From Chitinophaga eiseniae (GTDB taxonomy: Bacteria; Bacteroidota; Bacteroidia; Chitinophagales; Chitinophagaceae), in the NCBI RefSeq assembly GCF_012641265.1, contig NZ_JABAHZ010000001.1:496001-560000 (forward strand): a stretch of 64,000 nt of DNA. The letters run 5' to 3'. The position numbers and the translations under genes were made by a program. Shown piece after piece: positions 50,288 through 58,817 of this stretch. The notes beneath the pieces are model-generated. The model was not told the DNA's origin. It did no database searches and saw only the letters and a list, made by a program, of their open reading frames with translations. Within the stretch, counting starts at the first letter, position 1. Each line of letters opens with the position of its first letter.

Positions 50288-51451
50288 ATGAGTACTTTAA
50301 CAACAAGCCCTGTACAGGTAGAAGAGGTATCCGTACCGGCCGCTGGTGACAACGAAAAAAAAGGCCGGCTGTATTCGCTGGATGCCCTTCGCGGCTTTGA
50401 TATGTTCTGGATTATGGGCGGCGCAGGCATTTTTCACGCGCTGGAAAAGGCCACAGGAGCTCCTTTCTGGCATACCATATCAGAACAGCTGGAACACCCG
50501 GACTGGAACGGCTTCCATTTTTATGATCTTATTTTCCCGCTCTTCCTGTTTATGGCCGGTGTATCTACCCCATATTCTGTGGGAAGGGAACTGGAGAAGG
50601 GAAAACGCCGCAGCCAGCTCTTGTGGCGGGTAGTAAAGCGGGGTCTCACCCTGGTGCTGCTGGGGATCATCTACAACAATGGTCTGCAACTACATCCTAT
50701 ATCTGAAATACGTTTTTGCAGCGTCCTGGGTAGAATCGGACTGGCTTATATGTTTGCTAACATCATCTACCTCTATACAAAAGAAAGAGGCCAGATGATC
50801 TGGTTTGTGGCCATCCCGATTGTATACTGGCTGCTGCTGAAGTTTACAGCTGCTCCGGGCTTTCCCCCGGGCGACCTGACCATGCAGGGTAATTTTGCGT
50901 CTTACCTGGACCGGTGTATTGTTCCCGGTAAATTATATCTCGGTATTCATGATCCGGAAGGTGTTGCCTCCACTTTCCCCGCTATCAGCACCGCCCTGTT
51001 GGGTATCCTGACCGGCAACCTGCTGCGCAGCAATCATACGGCGCCGATGAGAAAAGTAGCGTTGATGAGCATCACCGGGGTGATATTCCTGGTACTGGCA
51101 CAACTGTGGAACCTCGATTTTCCGATCAACAAAAACCTCTGGACCAGCTCCTTCGTACTGCAGGTAGGAGGTATCAGCCTGCTGCTGCTGGCATTATTTT
51201 ATTATGTGATAGATATTGCGGGGTATCAGAAGTGGGCGTTCTTCTTCCGCGTAATCGGTATGAACTCTATTCTTATCTACATCTCGGGTCATTTTGTGGA
51301 CTGGAATTACTCCAATAACGCATTGTTTAAATGGCTGGGGCAGTTGGTAGGAGAGCCTTACGGCGCTGTGGCGCTGGCCCTGTCTTTTGTGTTCGTGAAA
51401 TGGCTATTTTTATATTTTATGTATAAGAAGAAAGTATTTCTCAAAGTATAA
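50288..51451 (+). CDS. DUF5009/HGSNAT-like membrane acyltransferase
   Basis: The 387-residue protein has about ten spans. It begins with a charged N-terminus, then RLYSLDALRGFDMFWIMGG, the signature opening of HGSNAT/DUF5009 proteins. The pair FHFYDLIFPLFLFMAGVSTPYS (a His-Asp-containing loop) and later NSILIYISGHFVDW fit the acyl-transfer site. Animals use HGSNAT to acetylate heparan glucosamine; bacterial homologues probably acetylate sugars of surface glycans. It is not in an operon with other glycan genes here. Confidence 0.9.
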   Translation: MSTLTTSPVQVEEVSVPAAGDNEKKGRLYSLDALRGFDMFWIMGGAGIFHALEKATGAPFWHTISEQLEHPDWNGFHFYDLIFPLFLFMAGVSTPYSVGRELEKGKRRSQLLWRVVKRGLTLVLLGIIYNNGLQLHPISEIRFCSVLGRIGLAYMFANIIYLYTKERGQMIWFVAIPIVYWLLLKFTAAPGFPPGDLTMQGNFASYLDRCIVPGKLYLGIHDPEGVASTFPAISTALLGILTGNLLRSNHTAPMRKVALMSITGVIFLVLAQLWNLDFPINKNLWTSSFVLQVGGISLLLLALFYYVIDIAGYQKWAFFFRVIGMNSILIYISGHFVDWNYSNNALFKWLGQLVGEPYGAVALALSFVFVKWLFLYFMYKKKVFLKV

Positions 51452-51474
51452 GGAGAAAGGAATGTTCGGAATAC

Positions 51475-51509
51475 AGCGCGTAATACAACCAGTATTACGC
51501 GCTTTTTTT
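51475..51509. terminator. Bidirectional intrinsic terminator
   Basis: AGCGCGTAATAC (51475-51486) and GTATTACGCGCT (51492-51503) pair perfectly around a 5-nt loop with a T run to 51509. It lies between the DUF5009-like gene and the convergent FGE-like gene. Confidence 0.85.
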
Positions 51510-52500
51510 AAAGTGCCCTGTGCAGATGTTTAATGCGCCGGGTAAAGGTATAGTCGCCGGTGATCTCCCCTTTATAATTCATCTCCTCGTCAAAAATATA
51601 GGGGTCGCGGTAATAGCTGCTCACGGGCAGATAACCAAGCTCCATACTGGCGCCGCCGCATATATTGCAACCACCATCGCCCGATTTAAGAAACCATTCG
51701 CTGCTGGTTACTTCATACCGATAAGGATTGTTGGCAATCACTAATCCAAAATGATTGGGTATATCCAGTATATAAGGCTCAGCATCGTCTGTGCCGGCGG
51801 CAAAGTGGTGGTATTTCTCCAACCGGTCTACGCTATTACCCCAGGGATATAAGCTGTGGCTGCCGCCGCCGCATAAATACTCCCATTCATCTTCTGTAGG
51901 CAGACTGAAACCGGTGGCCGAAATCTCCTGTAACAGTGCCGGGTAACTGGCCGGTTCATAGAGAAAGGCTTGTATGTGGGCGCCATTCTTTACCAGCCGG
52001 AAACTATCGTTGACGGTGTAGGTCCAATGCTCCCGCGAAGAAGCGCTCACTTCCGCCATCGTCTTTTCAAAATAATCATCCGCTATCAGTCTTTCATTGT
52101 CTAACGCTACCGGGAAATAACCGGTTTCCCGCACCTGCCGCTCTACGATCATCGGGGCAATGGTAGCAGTACGGAGGGGCGACAGTCGTTCCTGCAGGTA
52201 CGTATTTGTTTCGTCCATATTGCCGTCCATCAGTTCAGCCAGCTGCTGCCGGGTTGTGTCAGGAATTACAAGAGGATCCAGGCCCAGGGTAACGGTATCT
52301 CCTGGTACAAAAACAAATTCGCAGCCTTCATACGCCATCACTGCCGTATAAGTGCTTTGCTCGAATTTATCGAATTGCTCAAAGCGCAGGATCGTAAATC
52401 CGGGCAGCCGGGTAGCTACCAGGTATTGCAACAAATAGGCTGCCTCGTCGTGTGTGAGCTGATTCCAGGCTTTCCGGCTAAAGATGGGTGTGATATCCAT
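51508..52500 (-). CDS. Formylglycine-generating-enzyme-like (SUMF1 fold) protein
   Basis: The 330-residue protein is read from ATG 52500 (MDITPIFSRKAWNQLTHDE). The N-terminal 120 residues form an unknown alpha/beta domain. The C-terminal part has FSLPTEDEWEYLCGGGSHSL, YPWGN and GLVIANNPYRYEVTSSEWFL, the diagnostic FGE-sulfatase fold. The usual final RGGSW/Cys active-site segment is changed to CNICGGASMELGY. It may not be a true sulfatase activator; the role is unknown. Confidence 0.8.
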   Translation of the reverse strand: MDITPIFSRKAWNQLTHDEAAYLLQYLVATRLPGFTILRFEQFDKFEQSTYTAVMAYEGCEFVFVPGDTVTLGLDPLVIPDTTRQQLAELMDGNMDETNTYLQERLSPLRTATIAPMIVERQVRETGYFPVALDNERLIADDYFEKTMAEVSASSREHWTYTVNDSFRLVKNGAHIQAFLYEPASYPALLQEISATGFSLPTEDEWEYLCGGGSHSLYPWGNSVDRLEKYHHFAAGTDDAEPYILDIPNHFGLVIANNPYRYEVTSSEWFLKSGDGGCNICGGASMELGYLPVSSYYRDPYIFDEEMNYKGEITGDYTFTRRIKHLHRAL

Positions 52501-52598
52501 GTGTACAAACAAACAATTTTTTTAAACGAAAACGCAAAGATAACCAAACAGGATTGTTTAACCTATCTTGCAGACCGTGAACGACAATAATACTCTGT

Positions 52599-53474
52599 AT
52601 GGACTTTGGCGCCAACTGGCAACAATACGATCAACTGTATCTCCCGTTACCTCCGGATGAATGGGTGACCAGCGAAACACTTACTGGCACGGCTGTACCA
52701 CATCCGCTCCGGATAGGTACTTCCGGCTGGAGCAGGAAGGAGTATATGGGTACGCTCTATCCCAGGGGTACTAAAGAAATGGGACTGCTGACGGAATATA
52801 GCCGCTTGTTTAATTGCGTAGAGCTCAATGCTACCCATTACAAAATATATGCGCCGGAGGCAGTGCGCAAATGGGTGGAAAAAACAGGATCCCGCGATTT
52901 TAAGTTTTGTCCCAAAGTACCACAGTCTATCAGTCACCACAGCACGTTATTGAATGCCGGTGTGGAAACAGCTGCTTTCCTGGAAGGCATTGCCGCTTTT
53001 GAAGACCGCCTGGGCCCCATCTTTTTGCAATTGAGCGAATACTTTTCACCAGTCCGTAAAATCAACCTGTACAAATACCTCGAGTCCCTGCCCCGGCAGC
53101 TGACTTTTTTCGTCGAAGTAAGGCATCCCGATTGGTTTGGAAATCCATCGGAACGGGAGGAGCTTTTCCGTACATTGAAAAACCTGGGTATCGGCGCCGT
53201 GATCACCGATACGCCGGGGCGCCGCGATTGTCTCCACATGGGACTTACCATTCCGAAGCTGATGCTGCGGTTTGTAACTCAGGGAGGACATCGGCTCGAC
53301 AGCATTCGCTTACGGGACTGGAAAACCCGCCTGGACGACTGGAATGCCCGGGGGCTCGAGGAGACTTACTTTTTTCTGCATGTACACGACGGTAAATATG
53401 AAGCAGGATTTTACGAGGAAGTACAGGCCCTGTTTGGATTAGCGCGATCTCAGCCACAAATGACGCTTTTCTAG
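52599..53474 (+). CDS. DUF72 domain-containing protein (YecE-like)
   Basis: The 291-residue TIM-barrel-like protein has the DUF72 pattern: RIGTSGWSRKEYMGTLYP, FNCVELNATHYKIYAPEAV, DFKFCPKVPQSISHHSTLL, LGPIFLQLSEYFSP, QLTFFVEVRHPDWF and ETYFFLHVHDGKYEAGF. The family is widespread and of unknown function. It is preceded by an N-terminal extension of about 30 residues. Confidence 0.94.
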   Translation: MDFGANWQQYDQLYLPLPPDEWVTSETLTGTAVPHPLRIGTSGWSRKEYMGTLYPRGTKEMGLLTEYSRLFNCVELNATHYKIYAPEAVRKWVEKTGSRDFKFCPKVPQSISHHSTLLNAGVETAAFLEGIAAFEDRLGPIFLQLSEYFSPVRKINLYKYLESLPRQLTFFVEVRHPDWFGNPSEREELFRTLKNLGIGAVITDTPGRRDCLHMGLTIPKLMLRFVTQGGHRLDSIRLRDWKTRLDDWNARGLEETYFFLHVHDGKYEAGFYEEVQALFGLARSQPQMTLF

Positions 53475-53568
53475 TCCGGAATAACTGTGTTGGCAGTATC
53501 ACCGGAAAACATTACCTTAAAGAAAGTTAAGTACCCGCCGGGACTTGTTCCGGCACAAAACTGACAGC

Positions 53569-53655
53569 ATGTTGAATTTTATTGAAATTGTATATAACCT
53601 GGTCTTTATCATTTTCAGGGTTAACCGGGTAAGAAGGAAATACGCAAAAAATTAA
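53569..53655 (+). CDS. Candidate 28-residue membrane peptide
   Basis: An ATG at 53569 opens a 28-codon frame: MLNFIEIVYNLVFIIFRVNR then VRRKYAKN. A hydrophobic stretch followed by a basic tail would suit a single-span peptide. It sits in the 241-bp gap after DUF72 and just ahead of a strong terminator, so it could be transcribed. No homologue is known to me, so coding status is uncertain. Confidence 0.35.
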   Translation: MLNFIEIVYNLVFIIFRVNRVRRKYAKN

Positions 53656-53670
53656 GTCACTACAGATAAA

Positions 53671-53718
53671 AGCAAACGCTCCGTCCCGGATATTCCGGGA
53701 CGGAGCGTTTGCTTTTTA
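53671..53718. terminator. 20-bp perfect-stem terminator
   Basis: AGCAAACGCTCCGTCCCGGA (53671-53690) pairs perfectly with 53694-53713 across a TAT loop, followed by a short T run. A-rich DNA lies to the left, so it works both ways and serves the nadR-type gene whose stop is at 53716. Confidence 0.9.
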
Positions 53719-54741
53719 AAGAGATGATCTATGCCAGGCAGTTATCTTGCGCTGCAGCAAGTGCGTAATCAGTGCCACGGCCTGTTGGAAGCGGGCTTCC
53801 CAGTCGCCGGTAATTTCCTCACAGGCAATATCGTACTGCTTCAGTACCTGCCGGTGCGATTGATCCAGCAAATCCCTTTCGGCTTCGCTGAGTCGCGTAC
53901 CATCCTGTACATAAGGCACATCATTATTCAGGTAAAGATAGAGATCTGCCTTGTTAGCGGCATAGATAGCAGGATCCACGGCCAGCGTTTCCCCAAACGC
54001 ATATACGCCATAGGAGGCCGTAATATGAATATCAGTGTCGATGATCACCAGGGGAGAAGGACCGGTTTCCATTTGCTGAATACGGGCTGCATGCTCCAGG
54101 GCAACCAGGTACAGGTCGGCTACACTGAAGTGATGGGAATCCGGGATCAGATCCCGGCCAGCTTCCATGACGGCGCTGCTGTTAAAGTATGCTGATAGCT
54201 TTTCCGTAAGCGTGGTTTTGCCGGTAGATTCTGTTCCTAGCAGCACCACTTTGGTCACCAGCGACGCTTTTACACTATCCGGCAAATATTCCCAGGACTT
54301 AAACAGGTCGGCCCGTATATGCGTTGCCGATACAGGGTACAGGTTTTTGCTGATATCAAAAGGGATATGTTGTATGCCCATGTAACCCGCCACCATATCG
54401 CCATAAGGCTCTGAGGTTATCACCAGCGAATAATCGGGAAACAGCTGCTTAAACCGTTCCGACCAGGTAGCGGATACGGATGCTGAGGACACCGACGTAT
54501 TGGGCAATACTTTTTCATCGTATTGAAAAGTGCGGATGTCAATGCGCGGGTTGTCCAGGAAAGTAGCCTCCATCCATGATTTCCGCAGATCGCAGGGCAA
54601 CGTTTCTTCCTCGCTGCAGCAAATAAGTACGGATAAAAAGTCGCAGTGCAACAACGCAAAATTTATCATCGCTTCATGCCCTTTGTGAAAGGGCATGAAC
54701 TTACCGAATACAAATGCTTTGGTGATCTTTTTTTCCTGCAT
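53716..54741 (-). CDS. nadR: NadR-type NMN adenylyltransferase / ribosylnicotinamide kinase
   Basis: The 341-residue protein has an N-terminal nucleotidyltransferase domain: GKFMPFHKGHEAMI with the HxGH motif (about 13-26) and VSATHIRADLF (138-148). The C-terminal kinase has a P-loop GTESTGKTTL (170-179) and a DTDIHITASYG segment. It lacks the N-terminal HTH repressor domain of enterobacterial NadR. It phosphorylates nicotinamide riboside to NMN and adenylates NMN to NAD. It lies 11 bp behind a TonB receptor gene, forming a probable uptake and salvage operon. Confidence 0.95.
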   Translation of the reverse strand: MQEKKITKAFVFGKFMPFHKGHEAMINFALLHCDFLSVLICCSEEETLPCDLRKSWMEATFLDNPRIDIRTFQYDEKVLPNTSVSSASVSATWSERFKQLFPDYSLVITSEPYGDMVAGYMGIQHIPFDISKNLYPVSATHIRADLFKSWEYLPDSVKASLVTKVVLLGTESTGKTTLTEKLSAYFNSSAVMEAGRDLIPDSHHFSVADLYLVALEHAARIQQMETGPSPLVIIDTDIHITASYGVYAFGETLAVDPAIYAANKADLYLYLNNDVPYVQDGTRLSEAERDLLDQSHRQVLKQYDIACEEITGDWEARFQQAVALITHLLQRKITAWHRSSL

Positions 54742-54752
54742 GGCTATGCGTA

Positions 54753-56756
54753 TCAGAAACTATATTTAAAGGCAAGGTATACATTCGCCGGGGCCTGAAC
54801 AAAATATTTCAGGGTACCTGCGGCGTCTACACTACCGTTGTTATAGTATTTTGTTCCGGAGATGTTGTTAAGATAGAGCGACACAATATAACGGTCAAGG
54901 CTATACTGTACCCGGGCGTTGAGCAGCACGTATGCTTTAATGGTAGCCGTGTTGGCAAAGTCGATATAGGAGCGGCCCTGGTACCTGCCAGACAGCGCCA
55001 GCAACAGGTGCCGGTGCTGATAGGCTACTTCCTGGTTAATGATCAGCGCCGGGGTGAGTACCGGGCTGAAAGTGGTGGACTGTTCTTTTATACGGCTGTA
55101 ATTAAAGGAGCTGTTGTTGGTGAAACTGAAAGTTTTGTTTAACCGATAACTGGTTGATAGCTCTACCCCGGTTCTGTAGCTGCGTTTTACGCTGTTGGTG
55201 AGTAGTAAGCCATTGGGGCCCAGTTGTCCGTTGAGTACTATTTCGTTACTGAAGTTCATATAGTAACCATTCAGCTGTACCTGGAGGCGTTGCCTGTTGA
55301 TCCGTATGCCCAGTTCGTGATCGGTCACGTATTCGGGATCGTGGTTATACAGCAGGGGCTTGCCGGTGCTGTCGGCCGGGAGGTCGTCGTTGCCGCCGAA
55401 GATGTCGTTGCGGGTAGGTTCGCGCCCGGTGCGGCCCAGGCTGTAGTAGATGCTGGTATGTTCATTGACGGCAAAGTTGACGCCTGCGCGGGGATTGAGA
55501 AACTGCCAGTGCAAGGGCTGTAATGGTACGCTGCCATTGTAGTGGAAGGCGGCGTAGCGGTATTGCAGATCGGCATAGAAGGTAAACTGGTGCAGGTAAT
55601 ATTCTATTTTGCTAAAGGCGCTGATCTCATTTTTGTAGCCGGTGTTACGGTACAATTCTCCTTCACGTGTATCCGTGCCCGTATGCCGGCGTTGATACAG
55701 GTTGCCGTGTACGCCGTTGGTCCATTTCAGGTGTTGACCGCTCAGTGTATAGTGGCTGAAAAAGCCCGTGAAATGGGACCGGAAGCCGTAGTTAAACAGG
55801 TCGCCATTGGCCGGCAGACCGCTGAAATTATTGACGTCAAAATCGTATCCGCCTTTCAGATAGGTATAGTAAATGCTGGAGCTGAGGCTGGAGTGGGCGC
55901 CTGTTTGCCAGGTGTTTTGCAGCTGTACCAATGCCTGGGTAAAATGGTCTTTTTCATCGTGCGTATTGGCGTTGGTGCGGCGGTCTTTTTGAATCAGCGA
56001 GTCGGCTACCGGCAGCCATGCCATACCGTTTCGTTGGTTGCCGGCCATGATATTTATTTTCCAGGTGCTCTTGTCATAGAACAATCCTCCGCTGACAAAA
56101 ACAGATTGGGCATTATTGAAAGCATGGTATTTATAACCATCGGTATACACCTGGGAAGCCCGTACGTACAGGGCTTTATGGTTTTTGATGCCGCTGTTCC
56201 AGGCGCCAAAAGCGCGGAAGCTGTTATAGGATCCATAGCCGATACCCAGTGTGGTGCGGGCGGTATCATGCAGGTTGGGCGACGACAATTGTATACTGCC
56301 GGCATAGCTTGCCGCGCCATTTTTAGACATGCCTACGCCCCGTTGTAGCTGTAACTGACTCACAGCATTAAGGATATCGGGGTAGTTGGAAAAGTAAGCG
56401 CCCTGGTCTTCCGGCTCATTCAGTGGCATGCCATCCAGGATGGTATTGATGCGGGTTTGATCCATCCCACGGATACGGTAGTACGAATAACCCTGCTGGT
56501 TACCGGCATCTGAGTAAACGGTTACTGCCGGTGTTTCGGATAGCAGAAAAGAAGGTTCCTGGCCGGTGTTCTTCTCTCCCAATACTTTCATATCCATGTT
56601 ATAATATGTAACCGGGGTGTTTCTACCCGCCTGGTAGGCCACCACTACTTCCTGTAAGCGCCGGGTACTGTCTTTTTTAGTTGGCAGGCTGTCCTGGGCC
56701 CGGGTCAACAATGGTGATAAAAGCCATCCCACGATGGCTGTAAAACGTTGATTCAT
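54753..56756 (-). CDS. TonB-dependent outer-membrane receptor, probably for nicotinamide riboside or similar
   Basis: The 667-residue protein is read from ATG 56756 (MNQRFTAIVGWLLSPLLTRAQ, signal peptide). A plug domain follows (QEVVVAYQAGRNTPVTYYN, IRGMDQTRINTILDGMPLN, LQRGVGMSKNGAASYAGSIQ) and a barrel ends in NVYLAFKYSF. The frame is open to 56783. Its immediate follow-up by nadR suggests that the ligand is an NAD precursor. A PnuC permease is not visible in the window, so the inner-membrane step must be encoded elsewhere. Confidence 0.93.
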   Translation of the reverse strand: MNQRFTAIVGWLLSPLLTRAQDSLPTKKDSTRRLQEVVVAYQAGRNTPVTYYNMDMKVLGEKNTGQEPSFLLSETPAVTVYSDAGNQQGYSYYRIRGMDQTRINTILDGMPLNEPEDQGAYFSNYPDILNAVSQLQLQRGVGMSKNGAASYAGSIQLSSPNLHDTARTTLGIGYGSYNSFRAFGAWNSGIKNHKALYVRASQVYTDGYKYHAFNNAQSVFVSGGLFYDKSTWKINIMAGNQRNGMAWLPVADSLIQKDRRTNANTHDEKDHFTQALVQLQNTWQTGAHSSLSSSIYYTYLKGGYDFDVNNFSGLPANGDLFNYGFRSHFTGFFSHYTLSGQHLKWTNGVHGNLYQRRHTGTDTREGELYRNTGYKNEISAFSKIEYYLHQFTFYADLQYRYAAFHYNGSVPLQPLHWQFLNPRAGVNFAVNEHTSIYYSLGRTGREPTRNDIFGGNDDLPADSTGKPLLYNHDPEYVTDHELGIRINRQRLQVQLNGYYMNFSNEIVLNGQLGPNGLLLTNSVKRSYRTGVELSTSYRLNKTFSFTNNSSFNYSRIKEQSTTFSPVLTPALIINQEVAYQHRHLLLALSGRYQGRSYIDFANTATIKAYVLLNARVQYSLDRYIVSLYLNNISGTKYYNNGSVDAAGTLKYFVQAPANVYLAFKYSF

Positions 56757-56807
56757 ATGGTGTACGGCTGTGATATTGATCATTTACCTCCCAATATCCA
56801 ATAATTA

Positions 56808-56886
56808 GTGTAATAATTACACAAATATATAATTCTGTTTGTTATTGAAGATAACACGTTTGTGTTATCTGTTCAAGGTGTAACAC
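56808..56886. promoter_or_regulatory. Cluster of three GTGT/ACAC palindromes in divergent promoter region
   Basis: Three palindromes lie within 79 bp: GTGTAATAATTACAC (56808-56822, perfect, 15 bp), GATAACAC-GTTT-GTGTTATC (56850-56869, perfect arms, extended by A/T), and GTGTAACAC (56878-56886, perfect). The cluster lies between the TonB receptor start (56756) and the HMA-AraC gene (57004). All share a GTGT(T/A)A half-site. Candidate operator for an NAD-precursor regulator or for the adjacent HMA-AraC protein. Confidence 0.55.
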
Positions 56887-57003
56887 GGGAACGCATATAC
56901 GATATAATCCGGCGTGTACTGATATTATATAAACCTTTTCCCGAATTTTATAATGGCTATTCCTGCGGATAGCCGACCTTTGTGGCTGCCAAATATTGTA
57001 TAC

Positions 57004-57591
57004 ATGCTAAGTAGCCACAAGATTTTTATTAAAGGAATGGTTTGTGAACGTTGCATCCTGGCGGTGAAGGAGATATTTGCCGACCTGCATGTACCGATTA
57101 CCGGCATTACACTGGGGGAGGTTACTACCATTGCAGCACTGTCGGATCCGGATATGAAAGTGGTGAAAGAAAAGCTGGCGGCACTGGGTTTTACCTTACT
57201 GGAAGATAAACGTACCCGGTTGATTAAGCAGGTAAAATCGCTGGTAGAAAAAGTATATTCAGGCACATATGATTTCTCCGATAATTTTAAGTTTTCCGAT
57301 GTAGTCAACCGCGCAGTACACCAGCCTTATCCCGTGGTGAGCGCCATCTTCTCTGAGCTGGAAGGCGTTACCCTGGAAAAGTATATCATGGAATACAGGA
57401 CCGAAAAGGTAAAGGAGCTGTTGGTATATACAGATGAAACCCTGGCGGATATTGCCTTTAAGCTGGGTTACAGCAGCGCCCCGCATCTTTCCCGGCAGTT
57501 TAAAGCCCAAACAGGACTTAACACCTCGCATTTCAAAGAAATACGGAAAATGAAACAATCACTTACCCATCCGGGAGAACAATCATCTTAA
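57004..57591 (+). CDS. AraC family regulator with N-terminal HMA-like metal domain
   Basis: The 195-residue protein is read from ATG 57004 (MLSSHKIFIKGMVCERCI); an upstream ATG at 56953 is in frame. The N-terminal ~70 residues form a ferredoxin-like HMA fold with C14-x2-C17 in GMVCERCI. The remainder is an AraC HTH (LEKYIMEYRTEKVKELLVY, LADIAFKLGYSSAPHLSRQF). Such HMA-AraC proteins in Bacteroidota are often beside copper-ATPase genes and may sense Cu or Zn. Here the neighbours are a nadR operon and a flavin/Fe-S reductase, which differs from that context. Confidence 0.88.
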   Translation: MLSSHKIFIKGMVCERCILAVKEIFADLHVPITGITLGEVTTIAALSDPDMKVVKEKLAALGFTLLEDKRTRLIKQVKSLVEKVYSGTYDFSDNFKFSDVVNRAVHQPYPVVSAIFSELEGVTLEKYIMEYRTEKVKELLVYTDETLADIAFKLGYSSAPHLSRQFKAQTGLNTSHFKEIRKMKQSLTHPGEQSS

Positions 57592-57703
57592 AATTATATA
57601 CAACTTCGGGTGAATAGTGCAACGCAGCGCTGTTGTACCGGAGTAGCTTTGTTCCACTGAATTCCTGCGTAAATGGGCTTCAGGCAAGGAAAATTTACAA
57701 CAT

Positions 57704-58738
57704 ATGATTTGGCAGACAGCACAGGTAATCCAGCAAACGGCAAACACGATCACCATTATATTTGACACGCAGGGAGAATCGTTCTCCTATAAACCGGGAC
57801 AATTTATCCAGCTAACCTTAACGATCAATGGTGCGCCGGTTACCCGTTCATACTCGCTAAGCGCCGTGCCTGGTGGGCATCCTGCCATTACCGTAAAGCG
57901 GGTGCCCGATGGTGTAATGAGTAATTATATCCTTGATCATGCCAGCCAGATCCGGCAATGGCAGGTAGCCGGTCCGCATGGCACCTTTACCCCCACAGCA
58001 GCTACTTACCAGGCCAGGCATGTAGTGCTCCTGGCCGGTGGAAGCGGTATCACTCCGCTGTATACCATTGCCTGTTCCTTGTTGACAGAAGCGCCGGATA
58101 CCCGTATCACCATCATATATGCCAGCCGTAGCACGGATGAAATCATTTTCAGCAAGGAGCTGGACGCATTACAGGCACGCTACCCCCAACGGCTATACGT
58201 ATTTCATGCTTTGTCTGCTGCCACGGAAGTCAATACACCGGGCCACCTGAAAGGACGGCTTAGTAAACTGGTTACCCGTAAACTGATTCAGCAGGCAGTG
58301 ACCAACCCACACGACCAGGTACACTATTTTATTTGTGGACCGGAAGGACTAATGACCATGCACCAGGAAATGCTGACGGCCCTACAAGTGGCGCCAGATA
58401 ATATTTTCATGGAATGGTTCGCCCCCGGAGTAACCAATAATGACACAGTACTCCCTAACGAAACACAGGAGGTATTGCTGCATTTCTTTGAACAAACCAA
58501 CCTGCTGGATGTAGATGCCGGGCAAACCATTCTACAGGCGGCCCTCGACGACCTGATTCCGCTTCCTTTTTCCTGCCAGGGAGGTACCTGCGGTATCTGT
58601 TCGGCTAAACTCACCTCCGGCAAAGTTACCATGAGGCAAAACTATGCATTGCGGCCTTCCGATATTGCCGATGGCATGATATTGCTGTGTCAGAGCTATC
58701 CGCTCACGGCCGATGTAACCGTAGTGGTGGGAGAGTAG
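57704..58738 (+). CDS. PaaE-type FAD/[2Fe-2S] ferredoxin-NADP reductase
   Basis: The 344-residue protein has three domains: FAD (R48-SYS motif in TRSYSLSAV), NAD(P) (GGSGITP at 112-118, ICGPEGLM later), and a C-terminal plant-type [2Fe-2S] ferredoxin with C291, C296, C299 and C329 (CQGGTCGIC, then LLCQSYP). It moves electrons from NAD(P)H to an oxygenase or desaturase. No oxygenase gene is adjacent. A TAGCTTTG box at 57644-57651 lies 53 bp upstream of the start. Confidence 0.94.
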   Translation: MIWQTAQVIQQTANTITIIFDTQGESFSYKPGQFIQLTLTINGAPVTRSYSLSAVPGGHPAITVKRVPDGVMSNYILDHASQIRQWQVAGPHGTFTPTAATYQARHVVLLAGGSGITPLYTIACSLLTEAPDTRITIIYASRSTDEIIFSKELDALQARYPQRLYVFHALSAATEVNTPGHLKGRLSKLVTRKLIQQAVTNPHDQVHYFICGPEGLMTMHQEMLTALQVAPDNIFMEWFAPGVTNNDTVLPNETQEVLLHFFEQTNLLDVDAGQTILQAALDDLIPLPFSCQGGTCGICSAKLTSGKVTMRQNYALRPSDIADGMILLCQSYPLTADVTVVVGE

Positions 58739-58817
58739 CGGGCAATGAAGTGACCAGGACGGGGCATACAGGGAAGATGATTTATACTTATATTGAGCGT
58801 AATATGAACGTTACTAT

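Noticed and set aside
55542..56348. 268-codon plus-strand frame within the TonB receptor gene
   Set aside because: Antisense to the receptor plug and barrel; hydrophobic content comes from the complementary codons. No ribosome-binding or promoter context.
57617..57638. Imperfect palindrome (GTGCAAC ... GTTGTAC with AGCGCT core) between HMA-AraC and the reductase
   Set aside because: Arms contain a mismatch and no second copy is seen; may be chance. Not kept as an operator.
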